DNA of 35,943 nt, from NCBI RefSeq assembly GCF_028868675.1, contig NZ_JAGWUA010000024.1, positions 1 through 35,943 on the forward strand. Reading direction: 5' to 3'. Position numbers and translations under genes: made by a program. Shown piece after piece: positions 1 through 7,433 of the stretch; positions within the stretch are counted from its first letter, which is position 1; each line of letters begins with the position of its first letter. This stretch comes from Bradyrhizobium sp. Lineage in GTDB: Bacteria > Pseudomonadota > Alphaproteobacteria > Rhizobiales > Xanthobacteraceae. Below the pieces are notes generated by a model. That model saw nothing but the letters and a program-made list of their open reading frames with translations. It made no database searches and was not told the DNA's origin.

Positions 1-2
1 TC

Positions 3-182
3 CTGGTCGTCGCCGGCAACGCCGCCTGGACGGTCGCGAGCATCGCGCTCTTGTTCTCCGGCGCGGTGTCACCGAACCTGCTGGGCGAGCTGATGGTGAT
101 GGCGCAGGCGATCGCCACCGGCGTGTTCGCCGAGCTGCAATTCATCGGCCTGCGCCGGAGCTGCGGCGCGGTGGCGGCGTAA
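3..182 (+). CDS. 3' end of a membrane protein (partial)
   Basis: Only the last 59 codons lie in the window, ending at TAA 180-182; the start is outside. The visible part is hydrophobic and probably contains two membrane segments: one around a stretch rich in Ala, Ile, Leu and Val near the left edge, and a second ending in FAELQFIGLRR, followed by a short basic, Ala-rich tail. GC-rich third positions support real coding. I do not recognise a family; it looks like one of the short hypothetical integral membrane proteins common in this group. No function is proposed. Confidence 0.55.
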   Translation: MVVAGNAAWTVASIALLFSGAVSPNLLGELMVMAQAIATGVFAELQFIGLRRSCGAVAA

Positions 183-215
183 GGTGCGCCTGAAGCCGCA
201 ATGACGTTGAGAGAG

Positions 216-794
216 CTACGTCCGCCCGCGCCCGTTGGCCTTGCCGATCACGTGCTTGCCGTTGAGCCTCTTCTTCGCGCCGGCGGGCTTCGCTCCGGCC
301 TGCGTTACAGACTTCCTGGCCTTGCGCTCGGCGCGCGCCTTTGCCTTCGTCTTTTCGGCGCGGGCTTCCGCGCGCAGCTTCTTGCGCTTCTTCTCGCAAG
401 CCTCGCACTTGCAGCCAATCGGCTTCAGATAGGCTTTGAAATAGTCGGTGCCGTAGTCGTAGTTGATCTCCTCGCCCGGCTCGATGTTCTTGATTGCGCG
501 AATATAGACCTTGCGCTCCCGCGGGCGGACGTCGGATTCCGCGTTCGGCCGGCAGGAATGATTGATGTAGCGGGCGACGTTCTTGCGCACCGAGCCGTCG
601 ATGGTCCAGCGGCCGTTGAGCTCGAACAGGTACTTGTTCTCGATGTCGTCCTGCGCCTTGATCCGGCAGTCCAGAATCGGGCCGAAATAGCGGACGATCC
701 GGGTACCTTTCCTGATCGGCTTGGTGGCGAAGAGGCCAAGTCCGGTCTTGGAGCGGCCGACGCGATAGGGCTTGTGCGAGGAGATGACGGGCAT
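216..794 (-). CDS. SET-domain lysine methyltransferase-like protein with basic C-terminal tail
   Basis: A 192-residue protein with the hallmarks of SET-domain S-adenosylmethionine-dependent protein lysine methyltransferases. Visible are the N-terminal GLGLFAT (residues 18-24), the pseudoknot motif RYINHSCRPN (75-84) and GEEINYDYG (107-115), then a post-SET cluster CKCEAC (Cys128, Cys130, Cys133). With Cys81 this would form the usual zinc site. From about residue 134 to the end the chain is a Lys/Arg/Ala-rich, low-complexity tail resembling histone H1 or nucleoid-protein tails. The substrate is unknown; a DNA-associated or ribosomal protein is plausible. It stands alone on the minus strand. 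The ATG at 792-794 has no clear Shine-Dalgarno sequence, but the SET domain begins about ten residues after it, so a much later start is unlikely. Confidence 0.85.
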   Translation of the reverse strand: MPVISSHKPYRVGRSKTGLGLFATKPIRKGTRIVRYFGPILDCRIKAQDDIENKYLFELNGRWTIDGSVRKNVARYINHSCRPNAESDVRPRERKVYIRAIKNIEPGEEINYDYGTDYFKAYLKPIGCKCEACEKKRKKLRAEARAEKTKAKARAERKARKSVTQAGAKPAGAKKRLNGKHVIGKANGRGRT

Positions 795-1008
795 GATCGA
801 GAGAAGCGACGACGCGTACCGGGACTGAAGGGGTTGAAGGCGAAGGCGCTCTTCTAGAACGATTCCGTGGCCCTGTCAGGTCTCTCGAGGCCTCGTTTGA
901 ACCTTCCCCACAATGAACGCGTCTGATCGAGACGGAGTTCCGCGCCCCGGAGGGCCCCAGCATGAAGCGGGTCTTGTGGCGACGCGGCTGCCGCCGGGGC
1001 CGGTCTGC

Positions 1009-1167
1009 CATGTCGCCTATGTCGATGCGGTCGCCAACCCGAACGCGAACGAGCTCGCGCGGCAGGCCGCCGACGCCTTCGCCCGCGACTTCAAATGCGG
1101 CAAGGACGAGGTCAGAATCGTAGGCGCAAGCGGCCGCGCCGTCGAATTGACGAAGCGCTGGCGCCGC
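1009..1167 (+). pseudogene. Possible gene remnant between SET gene and tetR
   Basis: This stretch lies in the gap between the SET gene start (794) and the tetR 3' end (1168). Read in the frame beginning CAT at 1009, it gives about 53 codons with almost all third positions G or C and a soluble, protein-like composition (for example ELARQAADAFARDF and KCGKDEVRIVGASG). The frame has no convincing start: the nearest ATG at 962 is in a different frame and would encode an Arg-rich N terminus. It then runs straight into the tetR gene on the other strand with no stop at a natural place. I read it as the leftover of a secreted or periplasmic protein gene truncated at both ends. The rest of 795-1008 shows nothing I can call. 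Confidence 0.3.
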
Positions 1168-1896
1168 CTACCCCGGCGGCTTCGGCATCGTGCCCTTCAG
1201 GATCGCTTCCAGGAGTTGCTCCGGCGTGGTGCCCTCCGGCAACCGGTGCAGGATGTCCGCGAGCCGCCCGTCGAGCAGCAGCATGGTGAAGCCGTGCACC
1301 ATCGACCAGGCGCGCGCGATCGCCGCACCCTGGCCGAGCGTCAGGCTGTCGCCCGCAATCGGCTCCTGCCGCATCGCGCCGATCGCGTTGGCAAGCCCGG
1401 AGAAGGAGGCTTCCGCGGCCTCGTGCAGCGAGGGCCTGGAATAGTCCAGCCGCTCGGTGCGAAACATCAGGCCGTACATGCCGGGATGGGCCTGCGCGTA
1501 GGCGACATAGGCCTTGGGCCGCGCCAGCATGCGCTCCAGCGGCGAGGCGGCGCTGTCGCAGGCCGCGGCCATCGCGGCGTTGAACTGGCGAAAGCCGATC
1601 GCGGCGAGCTCGCTGACGAGGCCGGTCAGGTCACCGAAATGATGGGTCGGCGCCGCGTGCGAGACCCCCGCCTCACGCGCCACCGCGCGCAAGGTCAGGC
1701 CCGCGAGCCCGTCGCGCTCCAGCACCCGCTCGGCGGCCTGCAGCAGCGCCTCGCGCAGCGCGCCATGGTGATAGGGCGTCTCCGTCCGCGCCGCACTGCG
1801 GCGCACGCGCCCTGGGCGGGCCTTCGCCGCCGTTGCCGTCTTGCGGGCGCCGCGCGCGCGGCGGGCGGCTTCAATCCTGGTTTCAGTCTTCGCCAT
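1168..1896 (-). CDS. TetR/AcrR-family transcriptional regulator
   Basis: A 242-residue DNA-binding repressor-type protein. After a basic, Ala/Arg-rich N-terminal extension of about 40 residues comes a TetR helix-turn-helix at about 46-92 (ALREALLQAAERVL, then LTLRAVAREAGVSHAAPTHHF). The C-terminal ligand-binding helices resemble the WHG-type subfamily, which typically contains a SHAAPYHHF-like turn. I chose ATG 1894-1896 rather than the in-frame ATG at 1933-1935, because a good promoter (-35 TTTACA, -10 TATAAG, 17-bp spacer) covers the upstream ATG. A repeated motif overlapping that promoter suggests autoregulation. The divergent neighbour is the yciB-like gene at 2217. The ligand is unknown. 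Confidence 0.85.
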   Translation of the reverse strand: MAKTETRIEAARRARGARKTATAAKARPGRVRRSAARTETPYHHGALREALLQAAERVLERDGLAGLTLRAVAREAGVSHAAPTHHFGDLTGLVSELAAIGFRQFNAAMAAACDSAASPLERMLARPKAYVAYAQAHPGMYGLMFRTERLDYSRPSLHEAAEASFSGLANAIGAMRQEPIAGDSLTLGQGAAIARAWSMVHGFTMLLLDGRLADILHRLPEGTTPEQLLEAILKGTMPKPPG

Positions 1897-1920
1897 GAGC
1901 AGCCCTATACGATGAGTCAG

Positions 1921-1949
1921 CTTATATGTCGGCATTTTGACAGTGTAAA
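1921..1949 (-). promoter_or_regulatory. Probable sigma-70-type promoter of tetR
   Basis: On the minus strand, -35 TTTACA (1949-1944) and -10 TATAAG (1926-1921) are separated by exactly 17 bases. Transcription would begin near 1914, about 18 bases upstream of ATG 1896, so the more distal ATG at 1935 is an unlikely start. Confidence 0.5.
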
Positions 1950-2006
1950 GATTTCCCTTGACCTCCGTCGGTATCCTGCGATACTTATCTTGACAATGCA
2001 AAGATT
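1937..2006. promoter_or_regulatory. Duplicated 17-bp motif in the tetR/yciB divergent region, candidate TetR operator
   Basis: TTGACAGTGTAAAGATT at 1937-1953 and TTGACAATGCAAAGATT at 1990-2006 match at 15 of 17 positions and sit 53 bp apart, about five helical turns. The first copy overlaps the -35 box of the tetR promoter. The divergent region spans 1897-2216. Its only other content is an open + frame from ATG 1996 to 2193 that lacks a ribosome binding site. Confidence 0.5.
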
Positions 2007-2216
2007 GACTTGGTCCAAGCTGATGACGGCGGCCAACGTCGTGCTGCTGTACGCGCCGAGCCTGCCGATCCGGTCGAGCCTTGCGATCGCCTTTGCCGCC
2101 CGCCACGGCGCGCTCTATTTCACAAAATGGTATCCCGCGCAGTGCAGGATCAAGTATGGTGCACCGGCCGGCGCACTGCCCCAATCCCGCTGAACCGGCC
2201 AGACACAGGACAGACG

Positions 2217-2771
2217 ATGAAGGACGTTTTCGCCCGCCTCGCCTCGGACTTCCTCTCCGCCATCGTCTTCCTCATCATCTATCTCGTCACCGACAATGTC
2301 GTGCTCGCGACTTCGGTCGCGGTTGTCGGCGCGATCGCGCAGGTGATCTACGCGCGGGTCAAAGGCAGGCCGCTCAACTTCATGACCTATGCGAGCCTTG
2401 CGCTCGTCGTCGTGCTCGGCACCGTGACGCTGCTGACCAACGATGCGCGCTTCATGCTGGCAAAGCCCTCGATCGCGCATTTTGCGATCGGCGTCATCAT
2501 GCTCAAACGCGGCTGGATGCTGCGCTACGTGCCGCCGATCGTTGCCGAGACCGTTCCGGAATACGTTACCGCGGCGGGTTACGCCTGGTCGGCGCTGATG
2601 TTCGTGATCGGCGCCGGCATGATCGCGGTCGCCTCGACCGGCGATCTGAAGCTGTGGGCGTTCTATATTTCCGTGGTGGCCGGCGGCGCCAAGATTTTGG
2701 CCTTCGCCATCCAGTACGTCGTGCTTCGTCTCATCGTCACGAGCCGCCTGCGCGCCGCCGCCCGCGCCTAA
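2217..2771 (+). CDS. YciB/IspZ-family inner-membrane protein (septation protein A type)
   Basis: A 184-residue, strongly hydrophobic protein with about five or six membrane segments. The pattern fits the YciB/IspZ family of intracellular septation proteins: an N-terminal FLSAIVFLIIYLVTDNV helix, a second helix starting ATSVAVVGAIAQ followed by the short basic loop RVKGRP, a central region ending MLKRGWMLRYVPP, and a basic C terminus. Family members are inner-membrane proteins linked to cell-envelope synthesis and, in enterics, septation; the biochemical role is not well defined. ATG 2217 is preceded by AGGA about seven bases upstream. The length matches the family's usual 175-205 residues. 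It is transcribed divergently from tetR, which might control it. Confidence 0.8.
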   Translation: MKDVFARLASDFLSAIVFLIIYLVTDNVVLATSVAVVGAIAQVIYARVKGRPLNFMTYASLALVVVLGTVTLLTNDARFMLAKPSIAHFAIGVIMLKRGWMLRYVPPIVAETVPEYVTAAGYAWSALMFVIGAGMIAVASTGDLKLWAFYISVVAGGAKILAFAIQYVVLRLIVTSRLRAAARA

Positions 2772-2883
2772 ATGCCTCCCCCGCCAAGAGACCGTTAGGC
2801 AGCCGGAACGAGTTGGGCTATACGCTTCGCCCCGGACCGACCGCAAATGATTGCGGCGCGCCGGGAAATCTTGGGAGACGGGA

Positions 2884-3180
2884 ATGGCCGTGGACGGTAG
2901 CTGGAATGTGACCTTGTCGACACCGATGGGCGACCGCAAGACGACGCTGAACCTGACGAGCGCGGGATCGACGCTCACGGGCACGCAGGGCGCCGAGGGG
3001 GAATCGACCGAAATCTTCGAGGGAAGCGTGAACGGCGACGACGTCGCCTGGAAGGTCTCGATCGTCAATCCGATGCCGCTGACGCTCGCCTTCTCCGGCA
3101 AGGTCTCCGGCGACAGCATGAGCGGCGAAGCGAGCATCGGCCCGATGGGCAGCTTCCCGTTCACGGGGACGCGGGGGTAA
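2884..3180 (+). CDS. Small beta-rich hypothetical protein
   Basis: A 98-residue protein without signal peptide or membrane segment. It is rich in Thr, Ser and Gly with alternating hydrophobic residues, starting MAVDGSWNVTLSTPMGDRK and ending GSFPFTGTRG. This composition predicts a small beta-barrel or beta-sandwich. ATG 2884 follows a strong GGGAGACGG Shine-Dalgarno. I recognise the general type (short conserved hypotheticals beginning with a G-x-W-x-x-x-x-x-T-P-M-G-like strand that occur in this group) but know no function. It is separated by 112 bases from the yciB-like gene. A large hairpin element lies between its stop and the convergent fumarase gene. Confidence 0.7.
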   Translation: MAVDGSWNVTLSTPMGDRKTTLNLTSAGSTLTGTQGAEGESTEIFEGSVNGDDVAWKVSIVNPMPLTLAFSGKVSGDSMSGEASIGPMGSFPFTGTRG

Positions 3181-3193
3181 CGCGGCTCTCGTG

Positions 3194-3238
3194 TCCCGGA
3201 CGCGGTGCAGCGTGCAACGCTGCGCCGCAGAGCCGGAA
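3194..3238. repeat. Long imperfect hairpin between convergent genes (terminator or dispersed palindrome)
   Basis: Nested inverted repeats: TCCCGG (3194-3199) with CCGGAA (3233-3238), GCGG (3202-3205) with CCGC (3225-3228), and GCAGCGT (3207-3213) with ACGCTGC (3217-3223) around a 3-base loop. It sits between the stop of the + gene at 3180 and that of fumarase at 3259, where it could stop transcription from both sides. Its sequence resembles a palindromic element I associate with Bradyrhizobium intergenic DNA; that resemblance is from memory. Confidence 0.6.
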
Positions 3239-3258
3239 CCATGCGGATGAACCCCACC

Positions 3259-4926
3259 TCACCCCAGATTCAATTCCTTGAAGAAGTCGTTGCCCTTGTC
3301 GTCGACGATGATGAAGGCCGGGAAGTCGACGACCTCGATGCGCCAGATCGCTTCCATGCCGAGCTCGGGATATTCGAGCACCTCGACCTTCTTGATGCAG
3401 TGCTCGGCGAGGTTCGCCGCCGCGCCGCCGATCGAGCCGAGATAGAAGCCGCCATATTTCTTGCAGGCCTCGCGCACCGCCGGCGCGCGGTTGCCCTTCG
3501 CGACCATCACCATCGAGCCGCCGGCGGCCTGGAACTGATCGACGAAGGAGTCCATCCGGCCTGCGGTCGTCGGGCCGAACGCGCCGGAGGCGTAGCCCTC
3601 CGGCGTCTTGGCGGGACCAGCGTAATAGACCGGATGGTTCTTGAAATAGTCCGGCAGCGGCTCGCCCTTCTCCAGCCGCTCGCGCAGCTTGGCATGCGCC
3701 GCGTCGCGCGCCACGATCATGGTGCCGGTCATGGACACCCGCGTCTTGATCGGATGCATGGACAGCGTCGCCAGGATGTTCTTCATCGGCCGGTTGAGGT
3801 CGATCTTGACGACTTCGCCGCCGAGCGCCTGTTCGACCTGCGGCAAGTACTGCGCCGGATTGTGCTCGAGCTCCTCGAGATAGACGCCGTCCTTGGTGAT
3901 CTTGCCGAGCACCTGGCGGTCGGCCGAGCAGGACACGCCAAGCCCGATCGGCAGCGAGGCGCCGTGCCGCGGCATGCGGATCACGCGGACGTCGTGGCAG
4001 AAATACTTTCCGCCGAACTGCGCGCCGACGCCGAGCGACTGCGTCATCTTGTGGATTTCCTTCTCCATCTCGACGTCGCGGAAAGCGTTGCCGTCGGCCG
4101 ACCCGTGGGTCGGCAGCGCGTCGAGATAGCGGGCCGAGGCCAGCTTCACCGTCTTCATGCAGAGCTCGGCCGAGGTGCCGCCGATGACGATCGCGAGGTG
4201 GTAGGGCGGGCACGCCGCGGTGCCCAGCGTCAGCACCTTCTCCTTCAGGAAGGCGAGCAGCCGGTCCCTGGTCAGTACCGACGGCGTCGCCTGGAACAGA
4301 AAACTCTTGTTGGCGGAACCGCCGCCCTTGGCCATGAACATGAACTTGTAGGCGTCCGCTGAGTCCCCTTGGCCCTCGGCGTAGATCTCGCACTGCGCCG
4401 GCATGTTGTTGGCGGTGTTCTTCTCCTCGTACATCGTGATCGGCGCGACCTGCGAGTAGCGCAGGTTGCGGCGCAGATACGCATCGCGCGCGCCTTGCGA
4501 CAACGCCGCCTCGTCCTCGCCGTCGGTAATGACGTTGCAGCCCTTCTTGCCCATGATGATGGCGGTGCCGGTGTCCTGGCACATCGGCAGCACGCCGCCG
4601 GCGGAGATGTTGGCGTTCTTCAAGAAGTCGAGCGCGACGAACCTGTCGTTCGGGCTCGCCTCGGGATCGTCGAGAATGGCGCGGAGCTGCTTCAGGTGCC
4701 CCGGCCGCAGGAAATGGTTGATCTCGCCGAAGGCGGCCTCCGACAGCAGCCGCAGCGCCTCGCGCGACACCACCAGCATGTCCTTGCCGAGCACCTTCTC
4801 GACCCGGGCGCCCTCGGATGAAATCTTCTTGTAGGGCGTCTCGTCCTTGCCGAGCGGAAACAGCGGGGTGTGCTTGTAGGGCGGAACGGGCTTTGACTGG
4901 TCGGGAAAGGCGGTGGGAGCGTTCAT
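3259..4926 (-). CDS. Class I (iron-sulfur) fumarate hydratase
   Basis: A 555-residue cytoplasmic enzyme of the class I fumarase family, which interconverts fumarate and L-malate in the TCA cycle using a [4Fe-4S] cluster. The three expected cluster ligands are visible: Cys116 in LPMCQDTG, Cys239 in GTAACPPYH and Cys333 in GVSCSADRQ. Their spacing closely matches characterised single-chain enzymes. The N-terminal alpha domain (about 1-350) and C-terminal beta domain (about 380-555, with [11 protein letters not shown] and [15 protein letters not shown]) are fused in one chain, as in FumA-type proteins. The length is typical. ATG 4924-4926 begins MNAPTAFPD. It is a single gene with a 138-base gap to the ParE-type toxin gene upstream. 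Class I fumarases are oxygen-sensitive, so an oxygen-stable class II enzyme probably exists elsewhere in the genome. Confidence 0.93.
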   Translation of the reverse strand: MNAPTAFPDQSKPVPPYKHTPLFPLGKDETPYKKISSEGARVEKVLGKDMLVVSREALRLLSEAAFGEINHFLRPGHLKQLRAILDDPEASPNDRFVALDFLKNANISAGGVLPMCQDTGTAIIMGKKGCNVITDGEDEAALSQGARDAYLRRNLRYSQVAPITMYEEKNTANNMPAQCEIYAEGQGDSADAYKFMFMAKGGGSANKSFLFQATPSVLTRDRLLAFLKEKVLTLGTAACPPYHLAIVIGGTSAELCMKTVKLASARYLDALPTHGSADGNAFRDVEMEKEIHKMTQSLGVGAQFGGKYFCHDVRVIRMPRHGASLPIGLGVSCSADRQVLGKITKDGVYLEELEHNPAQYLPQVEQALGGEVVKIDLNRPMKNILATLSMHPIKTRVSMTGTMIVARDAAHAKLRERLEKGEPLPDYFKNHPVYYAGPAKTPEGYASGAFGPTTAGRMDSFVDQFQAAGGSMVMVAKGNRAPAVREACKKYGGFYLGSIGGAAANLAEHCIKKVEVLEYPELGMEAIWRIEVVDFPAFIIVDDKGNDFFKELNLG

Positions 4927-5064
4927 GGGGCTGGTCTCGGGTTCTGGGGCACTCTCGCGGGCCCCTCGGATAGAGCGTTTCTACGCATTTTTGGCACAAA
5001 AGAAAGGGAGCGGATGACCTTCGGTCGGGCGGGCTCCAGGCGCGCCATCGCGCGGGGAAAGCCT

Positions 5065-5349
5065 CTACTCGTCCCGGTCCTGCGATCCGTGAAATATCGC
5101 TGCGATGACAACCCGACGGTGCAGTTCGTCGACCTGATAGACCACGACATAGGGCAGCCGCGGCACGACCCACTCATACGCGCCAGGGACACGACCGACG
5201 TGGCCCATGAAGGGAAACATGGTCAGCTGCTCGATGCTTCCCAACAGCCGATCCATGACCTTCTTGGCAGCCACCGGGCTCTCCTGTGCGATCCAATTGA
5301 AAATACCTTCGAGATCAGCAACGGCCTGATCGTCGAAGACGAGTTCCAT
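5065..5349 (-). CDS. RelE/ParE-superfamily toxin
   Basis: A 94-residue protein of the ParE-like toxin family: an N-terminal strand ELVFDDQAVADLEGIFNWIAQ, a helix with VMDRLLGSIEQLTMFPFMGHVGR, and the C-terminal strand pair ending VVYQVDELHRRVVIAAIFHGSQDR. The P-x-x-G-x-x-G-R-V stretch followed by L-P-Y-V-V-V-Y is characteristic. ParE proteins poison DNA gyrase, whereas RelE relatives cleave mRNA; the sequence favours the ParE side, but the target is not proven. ATG 5347-5349 starts 7 bases after the stop of the upstream antitoxin gene, the usual antitoxin-first order. The pair lies between fumarase and a secreted-protein gene, without neighbouring phage or plasmid genes. Confidence 0.85.
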   Translation of the reverse strand: MELVFDDQAVADLEGIFNWIAQESPVAAKKVMDRLLGSIEQLTMFPFMGHVGRVPGAYEWVVPRLPYVVVYQVDELHRRVVIAAIFHGSQDRDE

Positions 5350-5356
5350 TTGGCAC

Positions 5357-5578
5357 TCAAGATTCGAGGCGAGCCAAGCGCGTGCGCACCTCAGCAAGAG
5401 ACAGTAATTTGCGGTTCGGATCGGCGATGCGCCGCCGCACTTCAGCGACCTGCTCGTCGGTCAGCCTGATCTCATGCATGTGCTTGACGTAGTCGAGCAA
5501 CGCTCCGGCGGCGGCGTTCTGCTCGCCTTCCGGAAGTCGCTCGACCTGGCGGATGGCTTCTTCGAGGAGCTTGGTCAT
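5357..5578 (-). CDS. Antitoxin partner of the ParE-type toxin
   Basis: A 73-residue protein immediately upstream of the toxin, starting MTKLLEEAIRQVERLPEGEQ and ending SLAEVRTRLARLES. It is mostly helical and charged. The central LTDEQVAEVRRRIADP segment and the C-terminal L-S-L-A-E-V-R stretch resemble small addiction-module antitoxins that pair with ParE-like toxins. The N-terminal part would dimerise and the C-terminal helix would wrap the toxin. I do not see a clear ribbon-helix-helix, so DNA binding and autoregulation are uncertain. The start is ATG 5576-5578. The promoter must lie in the 121-base region shared with the divergent gene at 5700. Confidence 0.8.
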   Translation of the reverse strand: MTKLLEEAIRQVERLPEGEQNAAAGALLDYVKHMHEIRLTDEQVAEVRRRIADPNRKLLSLAEVRTRLARLES

Positions 5579-5699
5579 ATTCGAAACATACCACGTTACG
5601 CGGGATAGAACAGCCGCGCTGCGCGTGGAAATGCCATTCCGCGCCCTTGCGCTCCGCGTCCGCCGACGCTTGAATGCGCCTCCCAAGGGGCTTTTCATC

Positions 5700-6173
5700 A
5701 TGACATCTCGACTGAACGTTCGCGGCGCGATTGTCCTTGCCGCCGCACTTTGTGGCCTCGTCGCCCTCGCCTCGCCCGCCAGCGCCGACCGCTGCGACGA
5801 CAGCGCCAAGGAGCTGGCGAACAACATCGACAAGCTGAAGGTCAACTTTCGCGCCGCCAACATCGTCTACATGACCCACCCGCTGGCCAGGGAACTGTCG
5901 GTCGGTTGTCGCGGTGACAACTATTCGATCGAGCTCTATGCCAAGGGTGACCGCAAGCCGAAGCCGGAATTCATCGCGCTGGTGGGCTCGATGGCCGCCA
6001 TCGTCTTCACGGTGACGAAGGACGACACCACGACCGGTGCGTCGCGCTGCCTGAAGCGGATGGGCCTGTTGCGGGGCGACAAGGTTTCCTTGCGCTACCG
6101 CCGGCTCAACATGAACTGCACCCGCACCAAGACCGACGCCGCGATCGCGATCACGCGCAGCAAGGACGAGTAG
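5700..6173 (+). CDS. Secreted four-cysteine hypothetical protein
   Basis: A 157-residue protein with a clear Sec signal peptide: basic MTSRLNVRGA, hydrophobic core, and probable cleavage after ASPASA at residue 29. The mature part of about 128 residues carries four cysteines (32, 70, 117, 140), consistent with two disulfides in the periplasm or outside the cell. Hydrophobic strands such as FIALVGSMAAIVFTVT alternate with charged turns, suggesting a small alpha/beta domain. ATG 5700 has AAGGGG about ten bases upstream. It is divergent from the toxin-antitoxin pair. I do not recognise the family and propose no function. Confidence 0.72.
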   Translation: MTSRLNVRGAIVLAAALCGLVALASPASADRCDDSAKELANNIDKLKVNFRAANIVYMTHPLARELSVGCRGDNYSIELYAKGDRKPKPEFIALVGSMAAIVFTVTKDDTTTGASRCLKRMGLLRGDKVSLRYRRLNMNCTRTKTDAAIAITRSKDE

Positions 6174-6290
6174 CGCGCGGTTCACCATAGCCCCGCGCAG
6201 CAGGGAATCATTCGGATTTTAACGATTGGTTTCACGGAAGCTTCGCCAGAGGCCGGACACTCTCGCCCATTCAATGTGAGGACTTGCGCG

Positions 6291-6464
6291 ATGAGTAGTG
6301 TTTCCAGTGTTGCGCCACCGCCGGCCGTCGTTGTCGTGCCCAGCTACGACACGACCAGGCAGGACGATCAGACCAAGGCGAAGGCTACCGAGCAGGCCTA
6401 TCAGCCGCCGCCGGCCGCGCCACTGCCGCCGGGCCAAGGCACGCGGATCGACCAACTCGCCTGA
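6291..6464 (+). CDS. 57-residue proline-rich hypothetical protein
   Basis: A short protein with a Val/Pro-rich first half (VAPPPAVVVVPSYD), a polar middle, a second proline cluster (PPPAAPLPP) and the C-terminal tail GTRIDQLA. No signal peptide or membrane segment is evident. GAGGA at 6278-6282 is well placed for ATG 6291 and argues against the in-frame GTG at 6276. Similar tiny Pro-rich proteins ending G-x-R-x-x-x-x-A are, as I recall, frequent in Bradyrhizobium and have no assigned role. It is followed by a perfect hairpin that separates it from the convergent GST gene. Upstream, TTAA-CGATTGG-TTTC near 6219-6233 is only half a CtrA-type box. Confidence 0.55.
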   Translation: MSSVSSVAPPPAVVVVPSYDTTRQDDQTKAKATEQAYQPPPAAPLPPGQGTRIDQLA

Positions 6465-6490
6465 CGCCGCCGCGTTACACACAATGCCGG

Positions 6491-6528
6491 CCATGACGCG
6501 AGCCCCGCCGGGGCGCATCGCGTCATGG
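6491..6528. terminator. Bidirectional terminator-like hairpin
   Basis: Perfect 11-bp outer stem CCATGACGCGA (6491-6501) with TCGCGTCATGG (6518-6528), and an inner 5-bp stem GCCCC/GGGGC (6502-6506 with 6510-6514). It lies in the 74-base gap between two convergent stop codons (6464 and 6539). It has no T tract, so its action may rest on structure or Rho. Confidence 0.65.
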
Positions 6529-6538
6529 CGAAACGCGT

Positions 6539-7246
6539 TCATGCGTCCAGTTCGCGATAGTGGCGGAAGATGCCCTGCTCGTTGAAGGCAATGCGGCGCG
6601 GACTCGCGAGATAGGTCGCGATGTTCGACCGCGCCGCGACGCGGACATGCAGGCCGACCAGGCCCGGAACGTTCCTCTCGAACGTCTTCATGTGCCTGGG
6701 AAAGGCATAGCGCAGGCCGGCGACGATCTGGAACAGCGACAGGTCGACATAGGTGAGCCTGCGTCCGGTGACGTAGGCGCCGCCATTGTCGTCCACGAGT
6801 TTCTCGAAATAGCCGAGATATTTCGGCACGCGCTCGCTCCAGAACTCGGCCGTGCGCTTCTTTGAGGGCTGTTTCTGGTCCTCGTAGTAGAGCGTCGGGC
6901 CGAGCGGATGATGGGTGTCGTGGATCTCCAGCACGAGATCGGCGACGGTGAGCTGAAGCTGATGCACCCACAGCCGTCCCGCCTCGCTCTTGGGCGCGAG
7001 GGCGTGCCGTGCACCGAGATAGAAGAGGATGTTGGCGGTCTGCCCGATCACGAGCTTGCCCGCTTTGAGGAACGGCGGTGCAAAGGGCGGCGTGCCGCCG
7101 GGCGCGTCCATCATCTTCATCATGGCGCTGGTGCCGCGCGGCCCGCGCACGACGTCCACATAGTCGGCACCGGCCTCCTCCAGCGCGAGGCGAACATATT
7201 CGCCGCGGCCCTGGATCTCCGGCCAGTAGTAGAGTTCGTATGTCAT
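6539..7246 (-). CDS. Glutathione S-transferase family protein
   Basis: A 235-residue protein with GST architecture. The thioredoxin-like N-terminal domain (about 1-85) starts MTYELYYWPEIQGRGEYVRL and carries the glutathione-site motif QTANILFYLG at about 69-78. The all-helical C-terminal domain (about 90-220) contains the folding motif GRRLTYVDLSLFQIV, equivalent to the conserved N-capping box with Asp. GSTs conjugate glutathione to electrophiles or act as chaperone-like and stress proteins in the cytoplasm; the substrate cannot be read from sequence. Length is typical. The ATG at 7244-7246 directly precedes the conserved N-terminal strand. Upstream on the same strand lies a dispersed palindrome (7321-7406), so the gene is probably transcribed alone. 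Confidence 0.87.
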   Translation of the reverse strand: MTYELYYWPEIQGRGEYVRLALEEAGADYVDVVRGPRGTSAMMKMMDAPGGTPPFAPPFLKAGKLVIGQTANILFYLGARHALAPKSEAGRLWVHQLQLTVADLVLEIHDTHHPLGPTLYYEDQKQPSKKRTAEFWSERVPKYLGYFEKLVDDNGGAYVTGRRLTYVDLSLFQIVAGLRYAFPRHMKTFERNVPGLVGLHVRVAARSNIATYLASPRRIAFNEQGIFRHYRELDA

Positions 7247-7320
7247 GCGGGGCGCCCGTGATCACGTACGGCAAGCTTAGCACGCGAACGGGACCACCGT
7301 CATTCGAGAATGGTCCACGC

Positions 7321-7406
7321 CGTCATTGCGAGCGAAGCGAAGCAATCGAGACTGCGCCCGTGGCGGCGGTCGGGATTGCTTCGTCGCTTCGCTCGTCGCA
7401 ATGACG
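7321..7406 (+). repeat. 86-bp dispersed palindromic element, copy A
   Basis: Begins CGTCATTGCGAGCGAAGCGA and ends with the near reverse complement CTCGTCGCAATGACG. The arms fold into a long stem with a GC-rich variable centre. The reverse complement of copy B (14336-14421) matches this copy arm for arm and has the same total length. It resembles the CGTCATTGCGAG family of repeats I know from Bradyrhizobium and relatives. It lies in the 187-base gap between the GST start and the next gene's stop. Confidence 0.85.
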
Positions 7407-7433
7407 ACGCGGCAGATCCCGGAATGACGTTCG

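Noticed and set aside
1996..2193. Small + strand open frame of 65 codons between tetR and the yciB-like gene
   Set aside because: It has no ribosome binding site and its ATG lies inside the duplicated operator-like motif. Coding-like third positions leave some doubt.
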